64,000 nucleotides of DNA from Verrucomicrobiota bacterium (GCA_016721945.1 JADKHC010000001.1:186001-250000); one strand, 5' to 3'. Shown: positions 32,426-44,321, counted from the first letter of the stretch. Notes: generated from the sequence alone by a model not told the origin. Translations and numbers: made by a program.

Positions 32426-33424
32426 ATGAAAGCAAAATGTATTCTTTTCACCCAGGTTGATAAGGTCGAGCTCGGTGAGATCGACATCCCGGAAAAAAAG
32501 GCGGAAGAGGTTCTCATCGAGACAACGCTATCCTGCATAAGCCCGGGAACCGAGTTGCGCTGCCTTGGAGGCAAGCAGGAGGGACTTGGCTTGGATGCTT
32601 TCCCCTTTGTGCCAGGCTATTCCATCGTGGGCCGAATTCTCAAGGCTGATGCCGAAGGAAGACACAAAGAGGGCAGCTTGGTGTTTTGCGCGGGCAACCG
32701 GAGAGGCTCGTTGCGTTGCGCTTGGGGCGGCCATATCAGCCATGCAGTCACCAAGGCCTCGGAGGTCTACGCGATCCCCGAGGGAATAAGCATCGGCAAT
32801 GCGGCCCTCATCAAGCTGGCAGCAATCGCCTATCGCGGATTCCGAATCTCCGACTTGAGAGAAACCGACCGAGTCATTGCCCTTGGGCTCGGGCCAATTG
32901 GGCAGCTCTCGGCACGCATCTTCAGCGCAGCGGGAAACAGGGTTGTCGCTGCCGATCTCTCAGCTGATCGAGTTAGAATCGCCCAAACCGCAGGACTGAA
33001 AGCCGTGCAGATTGCGGCAGATGATCTCTCTACACTTCGAGAAATCATGCCTCAAGGCGCAGAGGTCGTCATTGATGCCACCGGCTTCGCCCCTGCTTTA
33101 AATGCGGCGGCGTCTCTTGTGGTTGACAAGGCGTGGGATGAATCCAACCCCGCTCCGGGACGCCTGATTATTCAGGGCAGTTATGCCCAAGATGTTCTGT
33201 TTCCACAAAACATCGCATTTGCCAAGGAGCTTCAGGTGCTTTGGCCAAGGGACAACCAGATATGCGACATGGAAGCCGTCGGCCTTCTCATGGCGCAGGG
33301 AAAACTAAATGCGGCAGACCTGCTTGGGGAAACCCATCGCGTCGCAGATGCTGCAAAGGTTTATGCGGAGCTGCGCACCGCCAAAGGAAACCTCCTGACT
33401 GCCGTCTTCGACTGGCAGAAATAA
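32426..33424 (+). CDS. Zinc-type alcohol dehydrogenase-like (MDR family) oxidoreductase
   Basis: A 332-residue medium-chain dehydrogenase/reductase. The N-terminal GroES-like domain has LSCISPGTELRCLGG and the short FPFVPGYSIVGRI strand. The Rossmann domain has the dinucleotide motif ALGLGPIGQLSARIF (GxGxxG variant) and VVAADLSADRV. The structural Zn cysteine cluster is not evident, and catalytic-zinc ligands are only partly matched. The layout resembles BchC/threonine-dehydrogenase-like proteins that lack the second zinc. Substrate unknown. It begins 176 bp downstream of tRNA-Asn and 140 bp before a GH9 gene, with no clear functional link. Confidence 0.82.
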   Translation: MKAKCILFTQVDKVELGEIDIPEKKAEEVLIETTLSCISPGTELRCLGGKQEGLGLDAFPFVPGYSIVGRILKADAEGRHKEGSLVFCAGNRRGSLRCAWGGHISHAVTKASEVYAIPEGISIGNAALIKLAAIAYRGFRISDLRETDRVIALGLGPIGQLSARIFSAAGNRVVAADLSADRVRIAQTAGLKAVQIAADDLSTLREIMPQGAEVVIDATGFAPALNAAASLVVDKAWDESNPAPGRLIIQGSYAQDVLFPQNIAFAKELQVLWPRDNQICDMEAVGLLMAQGKLNAADLLGETHRVADAAKVYAELRTAKGNLLTAVFDWQK

Positions 33425-33564
33425 TCACCCACGCCAGCAACTGACTCGCGAGGCCCCATGTGTATCGCGCTGCTTCGCCGTGTCTACTGTAAGACCAAAA
33501 CAGTACCCCAAATTTGCGCAACTCAGGTTGAGTTGATTCTAAAGGAGCCGTTTCATCCTGATCT

Positions 33565-36243
33565 ATGCTAACCCCAATCCGCCTCTGCTTGCTCTTGGCA
33601 GTGACCTCCGGCTCGGGCCTCTGCGGCGCCGACGTTGCCATGAGGGTGACCGACAAGAACTACCTCGATGCTCAAGGTTTCAGCGTGTTCCTCTACGACA
33701 GCAAATACCATCCGGTTTTCGTAGACCAAAAGAACACAGCGATGGAGATGATTCTCCACGGCCAGCGCATCGCCACCAACGGCGACGTGCGCCTGATGCC
33801 GACGCCCGAGCAGTGGGACTTGGTGGCCACCCTAAACGGGCGCCAGGCGGAAAAGGCGAACAACACGCTCACCGCCAACCTCGCGTTCCCGACCTTTGAT
33901 CTCAGCTACACCCTCGAAGTCGCGGCCGAGCCCGGCGGCGTGAAGGTCACTATCAATCTCGACAAGCCGCTCCCGGAGAAACTGGCCGGACGTGCGGGCT
34001 TCAACTTGGAATTCCTGCCCTCACTTTACATGGGCAAAGCTTACCTCGTGGACGGCACCACGGCCGGCATCTTCCCGCGCACGCCCGGGGATCCGATGGT
34101 CAAAGTACTGCCGTTGGCCGATGAACCGAAGAAGGCGTACTACCTGGAGGACTGGGACAAGGTCAAAGGCTACACGCAGCCTCTGCCATTCGCCACCGGC
34201 AAAACGATCACCCTCGGTGTCGACGACGCACAAACGAGGGTGAACGTCACATCGGATACGGCGGACCTCATGCTGTTCGATGGACGCAGCCGCGCGCAAA
34301 ACGGCTGGTTCGTTTTGCGTTCGCTGATCCCTGCTGGCAAGACCAAGGGCGCGATCGTGTGGCACATCAGACCGGACGTGATCCCGAACTGGACGAGACC
34401 GCCAATGATCGCGCACAGCCAAGTCGGTTATGCGCCCGATTTTTCCAAGGTGGCGGTAATCGAACTTGACCCGAACTACAACGGACCGAAGACGGCCAAA
34501 GTGCTCCGTCTGATGGCGGACGGATCGTACAAGCAGGCATTCGAAGGTCCGATCACACCGGCCACACCGTGGCTTCGCTACGTTTATTCGAAGTTCGATT
34601 TCACCCCGGTCAAGGACCCCGGCCTTTATGTAATCGAGTACGCCGATCAGCGCACCGCAACTTTCCCCATCGCCAAGGACGCTTACGCCAACACCTGGAA
34701 ACCCAGCCTGAGTCACCACATCCCGGTGCAGATGGATCACGTTTCCGTTCGCGAAGGCTACCGCGTGTGGCACGGCGCTTCCCATCTGGATGATGCCATT
34801 CTCGCGCCCGTGGTGGGTGAACAATTTGACGGTTGGAATCAGGCGACGGCCACCGATGGAAAGTATAAAGGCGGCGATCGCATTCCCGGCATGAACGTGG
34901 GCGGCTGGTATGATGCCGGCGACTTCGACCTCGAGGAGCATGCGCAACTAAGCGTGATTCAGAGCCTGGCTCTGGGCTATCGCGAATTCGATCTCAAGCA
35001 CGACCAACTTTCGGTGAACGAAGCGGCGCGCGAGGTGGATCTGCATCGGCCCGACGGCGTCCCGGATGCGGTGCAACAAGTCAAGCACGGCGCCGTCTAC
35101 ATCTTGGCGCAATTCCGCGCTTTCGGCCATTCGATCCGCGGCACACACGAACCGGATCTGCGCCAGTATACACACCTTGGCGACGGAGCGACGAAGACCG
35201 ACGGCCGCATTTATGACCCGAACCTCGGGCTCAACGAAGTGAAGGGCGACTATTCCGGCAAGCCGGATGACCGCTGGATTTTCTCCACGAGCAACCCGTT
35301 CCTTCAGTGGAATGCCGTCGCAGCGCTGGCGGCAGCGGCTGACACGCTGAAAGGCTGGGACGATGCCATGGCCAAGGAGTGCCTCGAAACGGCGATCAAG
35401 GCATGGAATGACGAGAAGGCAAACCCGTCGCCATCGCCAAAGGGTGGATGGAACTTCGGCGGAGATGAACTGGAACCCGCCTCCGGCGCTGGCGTGCTTG
35501 CAGCCTCTCAGGGAACGGTCACTGGCGCTCCTACCGGTTCCGCTACAACGCCAGCACCCGCAGCTCCTGCGGTCAGCTCCATCCGGAGCGAATTTGCCGT
35601 TGGAATGGATTGGGTCGCGGCGCTTGAACTCACCATCGCGACGAAGGGTGCCGAGCCCTACAAATCGCGTTTGCAGGAGTTATTCCCGCAGGTAATTACA
35701 CCTAAACAGATGGAGTTTCGCGGCTGGATGGCCGTCCGCGCCTTGCCCTATTTGGGCGCGGGCGCGAAAGAGCAAATGAGGGAAGCGGTGAAGACCTACA
35801 TGGTGGCTCTGGACCAGAAGATGGGCGCCACCCCGTTCGGCGTTCCCCCGAGCCTGCGCACGTGGGGCGGATCGGGCGCCGTGGTGGATATGGCGATCCG
35901 GATGTATTTCCTGCACAAGGCGTTTCCAGATCTAGTGAGCCCCGAATACACCCTTCGCGCCGTGAACTACATTCTCGGCACGCACCCGGTGAACAGCACG
36001 TCCTATGTCGCCGGGGTCGGCACGGTCGCGAAGACGAAGACCTATAGCTTCAACCGCGGCGACAACGCGTACATCCCCGGCGCCGTGGTCCCTGGATACA
36101 TCATCATCAAGCCGGATTTCCCGGAGTCCCTCGACGACTTCGGCTTCCTCTGGTTCGAGCATGAAGCCGTCGTGGCCGGGTCGGCCAGCTGGGTCGTCGC
36201 GGGAGCCGCAGCGGAAGCCATCACCAAAAAAGCACAGCCATAA
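33565..36243 (+). CDS. Glycoside hydrolase family 9 (cellulase-type) enzyme
   Basis: A predicted secreted beta-glucanase of 892 residues. The signal peptide is LCLLLAVTSGSGLCGAD. Residues ~25-280 form a beta-rich N-terminal region not recognised by name. An Ig-like CelD_N domain (~285-380) begins IAHSQVGYAPDFSKVAVIEL. The (alpha/alpha)6 GH9 domain (~385-885) holds the catalytic GGWYDAGDF motif (~residues 445-453) with both Asp residues. The C-terminal NYILGTHPVNSTSYVAGVG corresponds to the family His motif, and FEHEAVVAG lies at the place of the acid Glu. A ~35-residue Ala/Pro/Ser/Thr insertion interrupts the catalytic domain at ~650. It is not in a polysaccharide-utilisation cluster. Confidence 0.9.
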   Translation: MLTPIRLCLLLAVTSGSGLCGADVAMRVTDKNYLDAQGFSVFLYDSKYHPVFVDQKNTAMEMILHGQRIATNGDVRLMPTPEQWDLVATLNGRQAEKANNTLTANLAFPTFDLSYTLEVAAEPGGVKVTINLDKPLPEKLAGRAGFNLEFLPSLYMGKAYLVDGTTAGIFPRTPGDPMVKVLPLADEPKKAYYLEDWDKVKGYTQPLPFATGKTITLGVDDAQTRVNVTSDTADLMLFDGRSRAQNGWFVLRSLIPAGKTKGAIVWHIRPDVIPNWTRPPMIAHSQVGYAPDFSKVAVIELDPNYNGPKTAKVLRLMADGSYKQAFEGPITPATPWLRYVYSKFDFTPVKDPGLYVIEYADQRTATFPIAKDAYANTWKPSLSHHIPVQMDHVSVREGYRVWHGASHLDDAILAPVVGEQFDGWNQATATDGKYKGGDRIPGMNVGGWYDAGDFDLEEHAQLSVIQSLALGYREFDLKHDQLSVNEAAREVDLHRPDGVPDAVQQVKHGAVYILAQFRAFGHSIRGTHEPDLRQYTHLGDGATKTDGRIYDPNLGLNEVKGDYSGKPDDRWIFSTSNPFLQWNAVAALAAAADTLKGWDDAMAKECLETAIKAWNDEKANPSPSPKGGWNFGGDELEPASGAGVLAASQGTVTGAPTGSATTPAPAAPAVSSIRSEFAVGMDWVAALELTIATKGAEPYKSRLQELFPQVITPKQMEFRGWMAVRALPYLGAGAKEQMREAVKTYMVALDQKMGATPFGVPPSLRTWGGSGAVVDMAIRMYFLHKAFPDLVSPEYTLRAVNYILGTHPVNSTSYVAGVGTVAKTKTYSFNRGDNAYIPGAVVPGYIIIKPDFPESLDDFGFLWFEHEAVVAGSASWVVAGAAAEAITKKAQP

Positions 36244-36250
36244 ATTAAGC

Positions 36251-36274
36251 GGGCGCCGTCAGTCAGCGGCGCCC
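36251..36274. terminator. Hairpin between convergent GH9 and kdpE
   Basis: A perfect 8-bp stem GGGCGCCG/CGGCGCCC with an 8-nt loop sits between the converging genes. There is no T-tract, so it may act as a factor-dependent or structural terminator. Confidence 0.5.
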
Positions 36275-36329
36275 CTAGTGTGACTTAAGCCAACAAACCG
36301 TACACGCCAAAAGCCCCGACGTATGGAGC

Positions 36330-37013
36330 TCATTCCACCAAGCGATAGCCGATGCCTGCTTCGGTTTTGAGGTGACGCGGCGATTGCGGAACGGCTTCGA
36401 GCTTTTGCCGCAGGTGCGTCATCTGCACGCGAAGGTAATGCGTGCTCTCCTCAGAATTCGGTCCCCAAAGTTCACGCAAAATTTGTCGGTGTGTTACGAC
36501 CTTGCCGCGATGTTGCACGAGGAGTTGCAGGAACGCGTATTCTTTCGCGGTCAATTTTACCTCCTGCCCTCCGCGGCGGACGATATGCGCGGGTTGATCA
36601 ACCTCGATATCGCCAATGCGTACGATGGCTGGTTCGTTAGTGGTTTGGGAACGTCGCAGAATGGCCCGCACACGAGCAGCGAGTTCACGACCGTTGAAAG
36701 GCTTGGTTAGGTAATCGTCGGCTCCGGCGTCGAGGGCTTTGATCTTTTCCTCTTCGCCATCGCGGACCGAGAGCACCAGAACCGGTACCTTGGACCAACC
36801 GCGCAATCGTTTGATAACTTCCGAGCCATCCATGTCCGGCAAACCGAGATCGAGCACGACACCCGCTGGCGCCTGATGAGCGATTTCATTTAAAGCGAGC
36901 TGCCCGGTTTCCGCTTCGCGCACGGAATAGTTTTCCGCTTCAAGAGTCACACGCAGCAGTCGGCGTATCTGCACTTCGTCGTCGACGATCAATATGATGG
37001 GAGCAGCAGTCAT
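36330..37013 (-). CDS. kdpE: KdpE response regulator
   Basis: KdpE activates the kdp operon when phosphorylated by KdpD under K+ limitation or osmotic stress. The 227-residue OmpR/PhoB-type protein has a receiver domain with phosphoacceptor Asp in VVLDLGLPDMDG, the Thr/Ser and Lys switch residues (VLSVRDG, DDYLTKPFNG), and a C-terminal winged helix (EYAFLQLLVQHRGKVVTHR). It starts 2 bp after the kdpD stop, as the last gene of the kdp operon. Confidence 0.96.
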   Translation of the reverse strand: MTAAPIILIVDDEVQIRRLLRVTLEAENYSVREAETGQLALNEIAHQAPAGVVLDLGLPDMDGSEVIKRLRGWSKVPVLVLSVRDGEEEKIKALDAGADDYLTKPFNGRELAARVRAILRRSQTTNEPAIVRIGDIEVDQPAHIVRRGGQEVKLTAKEYAFLQLLVQHRGKVVTHRQILRELWGPNSEESTHYLRVQMTHLRQKLEAVPQSPRHLKTEAGIGYRLVE

Positions 37014-37015
37014 CG

Positions 37016-39667
37016 CTACGAAACAGCCTGAGGTGATGAATGCGGCAGGTAAATCGTGAACACAGCACCGCCGCCGGGATTTTCGCCCACGACGATTTCG
37101 CCCTGCTGAGCCACCACAAATCCTCGCACAATCGACAAACCCAGGCCCAGCCCACCCGCACGCGCGGCATCGCCCCGAACAAATTTCTTAAATAGCCGTT
37201 CACGCATGGCCGGTGGAAAACCAGGACCATTGTCCGCAACGGTGAAGAATGCCCGACGTCCTCCGCTCTCGATGCCTGCCATCAACCAGACCGATGTCGC
37301 TGCGGGAGTGTGCAGCGATGCGTTCAGGAGTAAATTAGCCAGCGACTGTTCCATCAACGTGAAGTCCGCTCTAATCGGTGGCATGTCTTCAGGAATGGTG
37401 ATTTCAAATGGATGCCCTTCGAGAAAATCACGCACACTGTCGGCCGCCGCATTCGCGAGATCGTGAGCGTCACACCAATCAAGCCGTGGCTTTAGTGCCC
37501 CGCTTTCAAGTCGGGTTTGATCGAGCAAATTTCCGACCAAGCGATTGAGTCTGCGTGCTGCGATACGCGCTTCGTTCACGAATCGCTCACGCTGCTCCCC
37601 TTCGGCAGACCCAAGATTTTCGATCGTTGCCGTGATGACCGACAGTGGTGTACGCAGCTCATGCGACACGCTATCGATGAGGGTCCGATGAAGCTTCTCC
37701 GATTCGGCCAGAAGTTTTTCGCGTTCGCCTGCGGTACGGAGTTGCTCACGTTCCACCACAAGCGCGAGCTGACGGGCAAACGATTCGATCAGATCGCGCT
37801 GAACCAGCGTGAGCGTTTTTCCATCACCAACCCGAACACCTAAAACACCGACCGAACTATCCTCAAGAATCAACGGAACGTAGTATCCTGCGCTGGCGGG
37901 CAAAGTATCGGTGAACCGACCTGCGCTTCGTCGATTTCTGCAAGCCCACTCCGCAACCGCGCGTTCTTTGTCATCCAGCGTAAAAGATCCCGCAAAGTGA
38001 GGCGTAAGCCTGCCGCCCGCATCGTCGAGCAACGCGAGCGATGTTTGCGCCGAAAATAGCCCATCCGCCTGACGCAACGCCGCGAAAACCGCATCATCGA
38101 GCGTCTTAGCCGCGGCCAACGCCCGAGTCAGGTGGAACAGCGCGGTAGCCCGTTCTTCGCGCAGATGCTCATTGGCAGACTGCGCACGAATCCGCGCCGT
38201 CAACTGTCCCGCCACAAGAGCGACGATGAAATAGGCTCCGAAAAGAAGCCCGTCCTCCAATTTGTTAATGACGAAGGTATATTTCGGCGGAATGAACAGG
38301 TAGTCCCAAGTCAAAGCACTTAATACACCCGCAGCCAACACTGGCCAGCGACCGACGCGCAAACTCAGCAGAATGACCGCGAGCAAAAAAACCAAACCAA
38401 CCGCAAGGTAGTAACCGTCGGGAAGCGACAGCCCGAGCGCGGTCACAAGCCCGACCGCTCCTGCGACCCAACCAAATTCTTTCGGTTCGGGGCGAAGGCT
38501 CTGATCAAGTTTCAGCCAGCGATGATCCGGTCGTCGATCCTCCGCCGGGACAACCGAGATATCAATTGCTCCGCCCTTTGCGACCAAACGATCAACCAAC
38601 GATCCGCCAAGGATAAGATTCAACCAGCGGTTCTCTCGCGATTTCCCGACGATGATCTGATTCGCATTGTGCTGCAACGCCAACCGAACCAATGCAGATG
38701 CAACATCGTCATCGTGCGTATGGATCACCTCGGCCCCAAGTTCACGCGCTAGAGCGAGATTCTTATCCAGCAATTTTTGCTGCTCTGGTGCCAGCGGCCG
38801 TGAAGTCTCGACGAAGACCGCAAGCCAAGGCGCTCCGAGTGCGGCGGCCAAGCGGCGCGTCCAACGGACTAACTGCGCGGAAAATGGACTCGGCCCGACG
38901 GCTACCAACAAGCGCTCGCCACTCCGCCAGACGATCTTTCTGTGACCGCGAAGTTTTCGCACACGATCTTCGACGCGTTCCGCCGTGAAACGCAGTGAGA
39001 GTTCGCGCAACGCTGCGAGATGCGCCTCTTGGAAAAAGTTCTCCTGCGCTGCAATCGCCCTGTCGCCGAGATAAACTTTCCCTTCTTTCAAACGCTCTTG
39101 GAGTGCCTGCGGACTGAGGTCGATCAACTCAATTTGATCGGCTAGATCGACGACCGAATCCGGCACCGTCTCGTGAACGGTAATGCCTGTGATTTGTCGG
39201 ACGACATCTGCCCGCGATTCCAGATGCTGTATATTGAGCGTAGTGAAAACCTCGATACCAGCATCGAGCAGTTCGAGCACATCCTGCCAGCGCTTCGCGT
39301 GGCGCGAACCCGGTGCGTTGGTATGCGCAAGCTCATCGACAACTGCGATCGCAGGCTTGCTTGCCAGCAACGCTTCAAGATCCATCTCCTCCAGTGTCGC
39401 GCCGTGATAACCAATCTTGAGCCGTGGCAGGACCGTGAGCCCTTCAATCATGGCTTCGGTTTCTCGTCGTCCATGGGTTTCCACCAACCCGACCACGACT
39501 TTCGTCCCGCCCGTGTTCTCATCGCTGGCGGCGCGCAGCATTGCGTAGGTCTTACCAACACCAGGACACATCCCCAAGAAAATCCTCAACTTTCCACGAC
39601 GCATCCGCGCCTGTTCCTGTTGGAACGAAGCCAAAAGTGCATCTGGATCTGGCCGGAAATCAGCCAT
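37016..39667 (-). CDS. kdpD: KdpD sensor histidine kinase
   Basis: KdpD senses K+ and phosphorylates KdpE. The 883-residue protein has the full domain set. The N-terminal KdpD domain has a Walker A-like GMCPGVGKTYAML, and a universal-stress-protein-like domain follows (~residues 250-370). Four closely spaced membrane helices lie around ~400-500 (FGWVAGAVGLVTALGL, ILLSLRVGRWPVLAAG). A GAF-like region, the phosphoacceptor DSVSHELRTPLSVI, and an ATPase domain (DNGPGFP, GLGLGLSIVRGF) complete it. Its ATG overlaps the stop of a 77-residue membrane-protein gene by 8 bp. Confidence 0.96.
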   Translation of the reverse strand: MADFRPDPDALLASFQQEQARMRRGKLRIFLGMCPGVGKTYAMLRAASDENTGGTKVVVGLVETHGRRETEAMIEGLTVLPRLKIGYHGATLEEMDLEALLASKPAIAVVDELAHTNAPGSRHAKRWQDVLELLDAGIEVFTTLNIQHLESRADVVRQITGITVHETVPDSVVDLADQIELIDLSPQALQERLKEGKVYLGDRAIAAQENFFQEAHLAALRELSLRFTAERVEDRVRKLRGHRKIVWRSGERLLVAVGPSPFSAQLVRWTRRLAAALGAPWLAVFVETSRPLAPEQQKLLDKNLALARELGAEVIHTHDDDVASALVRLALQHNANQIIVGKSRENRWLNLILGGSLVDRLVAKGGAIDISVVPAEDRRPDHRWLKLDQSLRPEPKEFGWVAGAVGLVTALGLSLPDGYYLAVGLVFLLAVILLSLRVGRWPVLAAGVLSALTWDYLFIPPKYTFVINKLEDGLLFGAYFIVALVAGQLTARIRAQSANEHLREERATALFHLTRALAAAKTLDDAVFAALRQADGLFSAQTSLALLDDAGGRLTPHFAGSFTLDDKERAVAEWACRNRRSAGRFTDTLPASAGYYVPLILEDSSVGVLGVRVGDGKTLTLVQRDLIESFARQLALVVEREQLRTAGEREKLLAESEKLHRTLIDSVSHELRTPLSVITATIENLGSAEGEQRERFVNEARIAARRLNRLVGNLLDQTRLESGALKPRLDWCDAHDLANAAADSVRDFLEGHPFEITIPEDMPPIRADFTLMEQSLANLLLNASLHTPAATSVWLMAGIESGGRRAFFTVADNGPGFPPAMRERLFKKFVRGDAARAGGLGLGLSIVRGFVVAQQGEIVVGENPGGGAVFTIYLPHSSPQAVS

Positions 39668-39893
39668 GCGTGGAAAGAATACTGACCGCCCGCTGCGGAC
39701 GACACAAGCCGCCAGGGACTGCGTTCAACTTCGGCCATTCAATTCTGGAATCGTGGCCGGTCGTTTCCGTTCCACTACCGTAAAACATCCCAAAGAGAAA
39801 CGCCGCTATAGCGACGATCACAACAAAAACGGCGTAACGCGAACGTTCGATTCTCGCAGCGCACAATCGATGATGCTCGTGGATCGTTTTCAT
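39660..39893 (-). CDS. 77-residue single-helix membrane protein between kdpC and kdpD
   Basis: This small gene overlaps kdpC by 4 bp (ATGA) and kdpD by 8 bp, a coupling pattern that strongly supports real translation. The protein has a basic N-terminus (MKTIHEHHRLCAARIERSR), one membrane helix (YAVFVVIVAIAAFLFGMFYG, residues ~20-39), and a hydrophilic C-terminal part of ~38 residues. The helix orientation predicts a periplasmic C-terminus. No family is recognised. By position it may tune KdpD signalling or KdpFABC assembly; this is inference. Confidence 0.78.
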   Translation of the reverse strand: MKTIHEHHRLCAARIERSRYAVFVVIVAIAAFLFGMFYGSGTETTGHDSRIEWPKLNAVPGGLCRPQRAVSILSTHG

Positions 39894-40483
39894 TTGGCCG
39901 GACTCAATTCATCCAGTGCGACGTTGAGCAGCAAAACATTGACGCGTGGTTCGCCAAAGACCTTCCAGTCACGTTCGTCGGTGGCGGTTTTGATCATTTC
40001 CTTAACTTTCGCCAGAGCCAAGTTGCGCGCCGTTGCCACGCGGGGAGCCTGAAGCTGCGCGTTGGCCTCGCTGATATGCGGGTCCAAACCGCTGCCCGAA
40101 CGCGTCACCGCGTCGGCCGGAACCGGTGTATCTGCTGAAAGATTGTTGGCCTGACGATAAACTGCGACCGCAGCGTTTATACTGTCAGAAAGTTTTTGAC
40201 TGGTCGGGCCAAGGTTTGTGCCAGACGACGCCGTGGCATCGTAGCCAGAACCAGCCGCAGAAGGACGCGACTGAAAGTATTTATCGCTGGTGAAATTCTG
40301 CGCAAGTAAACGCGAGCCCCGCACCGTGCCATCTTTCTCGACCAACAAGCTGCCGTTGGCCTGAGCGGGAAGAATGAACTGAGCACCCGCCCACACAACC
40401 AGCGGATACGCACCACACAACAACACGGCAAAAATGAGCGTGAGCAAAACCGAGGATTTGAGTTCGAGCCAAAGTGTTTTCAT
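39890..40483 (-). CDS. kdpC: K+-transporting ATPase subunit C
   Basis: KdpC is a single-helix accessory subunit of the KdpFABC pump. The 197-residue protein has an N-terminal helix (SVLLTLIFAVLLCGAYPLVVW), the family motif NGSLLVEKDGTVRGSRLLAQ followed by FTSDKYFQSRPSAAGSGYD, and SGLDPHISEANAQLQAPRVA. It lies 12 bp downstream of kdpB and overlaps the next small gene by 4 bp. Confidence 0.97.
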   Translation of the reverse strand: MKTLWLELKSSVLLTLIFAVLLCGAYPLVVWAGAQFILPAQANGSLLVEKDGTVRGSRLLAQNFTSDKYFQSRPSAAGSGYDATASSGTNLGPTSQKLSDSINAAVAVYRQANNLSADTPVPADAVTRSGSGLDPHISEANAQLQAPRVATARNLALAKVKEMIKTATDERDWKVFGEPRVNVLLLNVALDELSPAK

Positions 40484-40495
40484 GGGAGCAAATGG

Positions 40496-42517
<2,022 letters not shown>

Positions 42518-42529
42518 AGGATTCTCCGT

Positions 42530-44320
42530 TTAGAATAACGAACCAGAACTCATCAGGAAATGCTCAATGATCGGCCCCAGCGCCAACGCAGGCAGAAAGG
42601 TTAGCGCACCCACGAGCAACACCGTGCCGATCAAAAGAACGACAAAAGTAACACCTTCGGTTTGAAACGTGCCCGCACTTGGCGGGATGAGCTTTTTTCC
42701 AGCGAGGGTTCCCGCCAGCGCGAGAATCGGGATGATCATCAAAAAGCGGCCAATCAACATCGCCAGTCCCAGCGCAATATTCCAATGCGGGTTGCCGTCG
42801 GCGGGATTCGCGGTAAGGCCCGCGAACGCGCTGCCATTGTTGCCGACCGCAGAACTGAACGCGTAGAGAATTTCGCTGAAGCCGTGCGGGCCAGCATTGT
42901 TGAGCCCGGCCTGTCCCCAGGTGCTAATGCTGGCCCAAGCGGTAAACCCGAGGATCGTAGCCGCAGGCAGCATCAAAACCAACATCACGAGTTTCATGTC
43001 GTAAGTTTCGATTTTCTTGCCGAGGTACTCCGGTGTACGCCCAACCATCAGACCCGCTATAAACACAGCTAGGACTACAAAGATCAGCATGCCATAGAGC
43101 CCGGAGCCGACACCGCCAAAAATCACCTCGCCCGTCTCCATATTAAACAACGGCACAAGTCCGCCCAGCGGCGTGAATGAATCATGCATCGCGTTAACCG
43201 CACCGCACGAAGCATCGGTCGTGACTGTGGCAAAAAGGGCGGAATTGAAAATACCGAAACGCACCTCCTTGCCTTCCATGTTGCCGTCAGTGACCGCAAC
43301 GCCGAGCTGCTGATGGATTGGGTTGCCAGCAGCCTCGGCCTTCCAGCAGACGAGTACACCCACAACAAACAGAGTGAACATCGCACCCCAGACGGCCCAA
43401 CCGTGCCGCTGGTTTTTCACCATGCGGCCGAGATAATAAGTCAGCGCACTCGGGATCGCAAAGATCGAAAGCATCTGAAAGAAATTCGAGAGCGGCGTGG
43501 GATTCTCGAACGGATGCGCGGCGTTTGCGTTGACGTAGCCACCGCCATTTGTCCCTAGCATTTTGATAGCTATCTGCGATGCCATCGGCCCCTGCACAAT
43601 CGTCTGCGTGTCGACGACCTGATCGACCATGACAGGTTTGCCCACGTCATCGATTCTCGCCACCTGAATCGTATATGGCTCAAGCGTCTTGGCGGTGGTG
43701 TATGGTTTAAAATTCTGAATGATGCCCTGAGAAACCAGAAACAGCGCGAAGACGACGCAGATCGGAGCAAGCAGGTAATACGTCACACGCACGGTATCGG
43801 CCCAAAAATTACCAATCGTCTTCGCTGTGTGCCGCGAGATACCGCGCACCAACGCCGCCGCAACACCGATGCCCACTGCCGCCGAGGTGAAATTATGAAT
43901 CGTCAGTGCCACCATCTGCGAAAAGTACGACATGGTCGATTCGCCAGCGTAGCTCTGCCAGTTGGTGTTGGTCGTAAAGCTCGCAGCCGTGTTGAACGCG
44001 AGGTGTGGCGACAAGCCGGGCAAGCCCTGCGGATTGAGTGGCAGACAATCCTGGTAACGCAGAATAAAGTAAGTGAAACCCATCCCAACTAAGCTGAACG
44101 CGAGGAGCGAAAACGCATACCCGACCCAGCTCTGTTCGCGTTTCGGGTCGATGCCGCAGAGTCGGTAGGTCAGTTGCTCGACGGGACGAACCACCGGGTC
44201 GAACCAAGTTTTTCCATCGGCATCAAGTATACGAACCAAGTAGAGGCCGAGCGGCTTGGTGATAAGCAACAGCGCGCCTATATATAGCGCGAACTGAATC
44301 CATGCATCAGGTGCGTTCAT
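42530..44320 (-). CDS. kdpA: K+-transporting ATPase subunit A
   Basis: KdpA is the channel-like subunit that selects K+. The 596-residue protein has about ten membrane helices and selectivity-filter-like loops, including FTTNTNWQSYAGE, LGTNGGGYVNANAAHPFENP, and SSAVGNNGSAFAGLTAN, each with the family Gly residues. It follows kdpF by 1 bp on the minus strand. Confidence 0.98.
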   Translation of the reverse strand: MNAPDAWIQFALYIGALLLITKPLGLYLVRILDADGKTWFDPVVRPVEQLTYRLCGIDPKREQSWVGYAFSLLAFSLVGMGFTYFILRYQDCLPLNPQGLPGLSPHLAFNTAASFTTNTNWQSYAGESTMSYFSQMVALTIHNFTSAAVGIGVAAALVRGISRHTAKTIGNFWADTVRVTYYLLAPICVVFALFLVSQGIIQNFKPYTTAKTLEPYTIQVARIDDVGKPVMVDQVVDTQTIVQGPMASQIAIKMLGTNGGGYVNANAAHPFENPTPLSNFFQMLSIFAIPSALTYYLGRMVKNQRHGWAVWGAMFTLFVVGVLVCWKAEAAGNPIHQQLGVAVTDGNMEGKEVRFGIFNSALFATVTTDASCGAVNAMHDSFTPLGGLVPLFNMETGEVIFGGVGSGLYGMLIFVVLAVFIAGLMVGRTPEYLGKKIETYDMKLVMLVLMLPAATILGFTAWASISTWGQAGLNNAGPHGFSEILYAFSSAVGNNGSAFAGLTANPADGNPHWNIALGLAMLIGRFLMIIPILALAGTLAGKKLIPPSAGTFQTEGVTFVVLLIGTVLLVGALTFLPALALGPIIEHFLMSSGSLF

Positions 44321-44321
44321 T

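Noticed and set aside
32175..33424. Possible genomic island integrated at tRNA-Asn
   Set aside because: No integrase, no duplicate of the tRNA 3' end and no clear compositional break around the dehydrogenase and GH9 genes.
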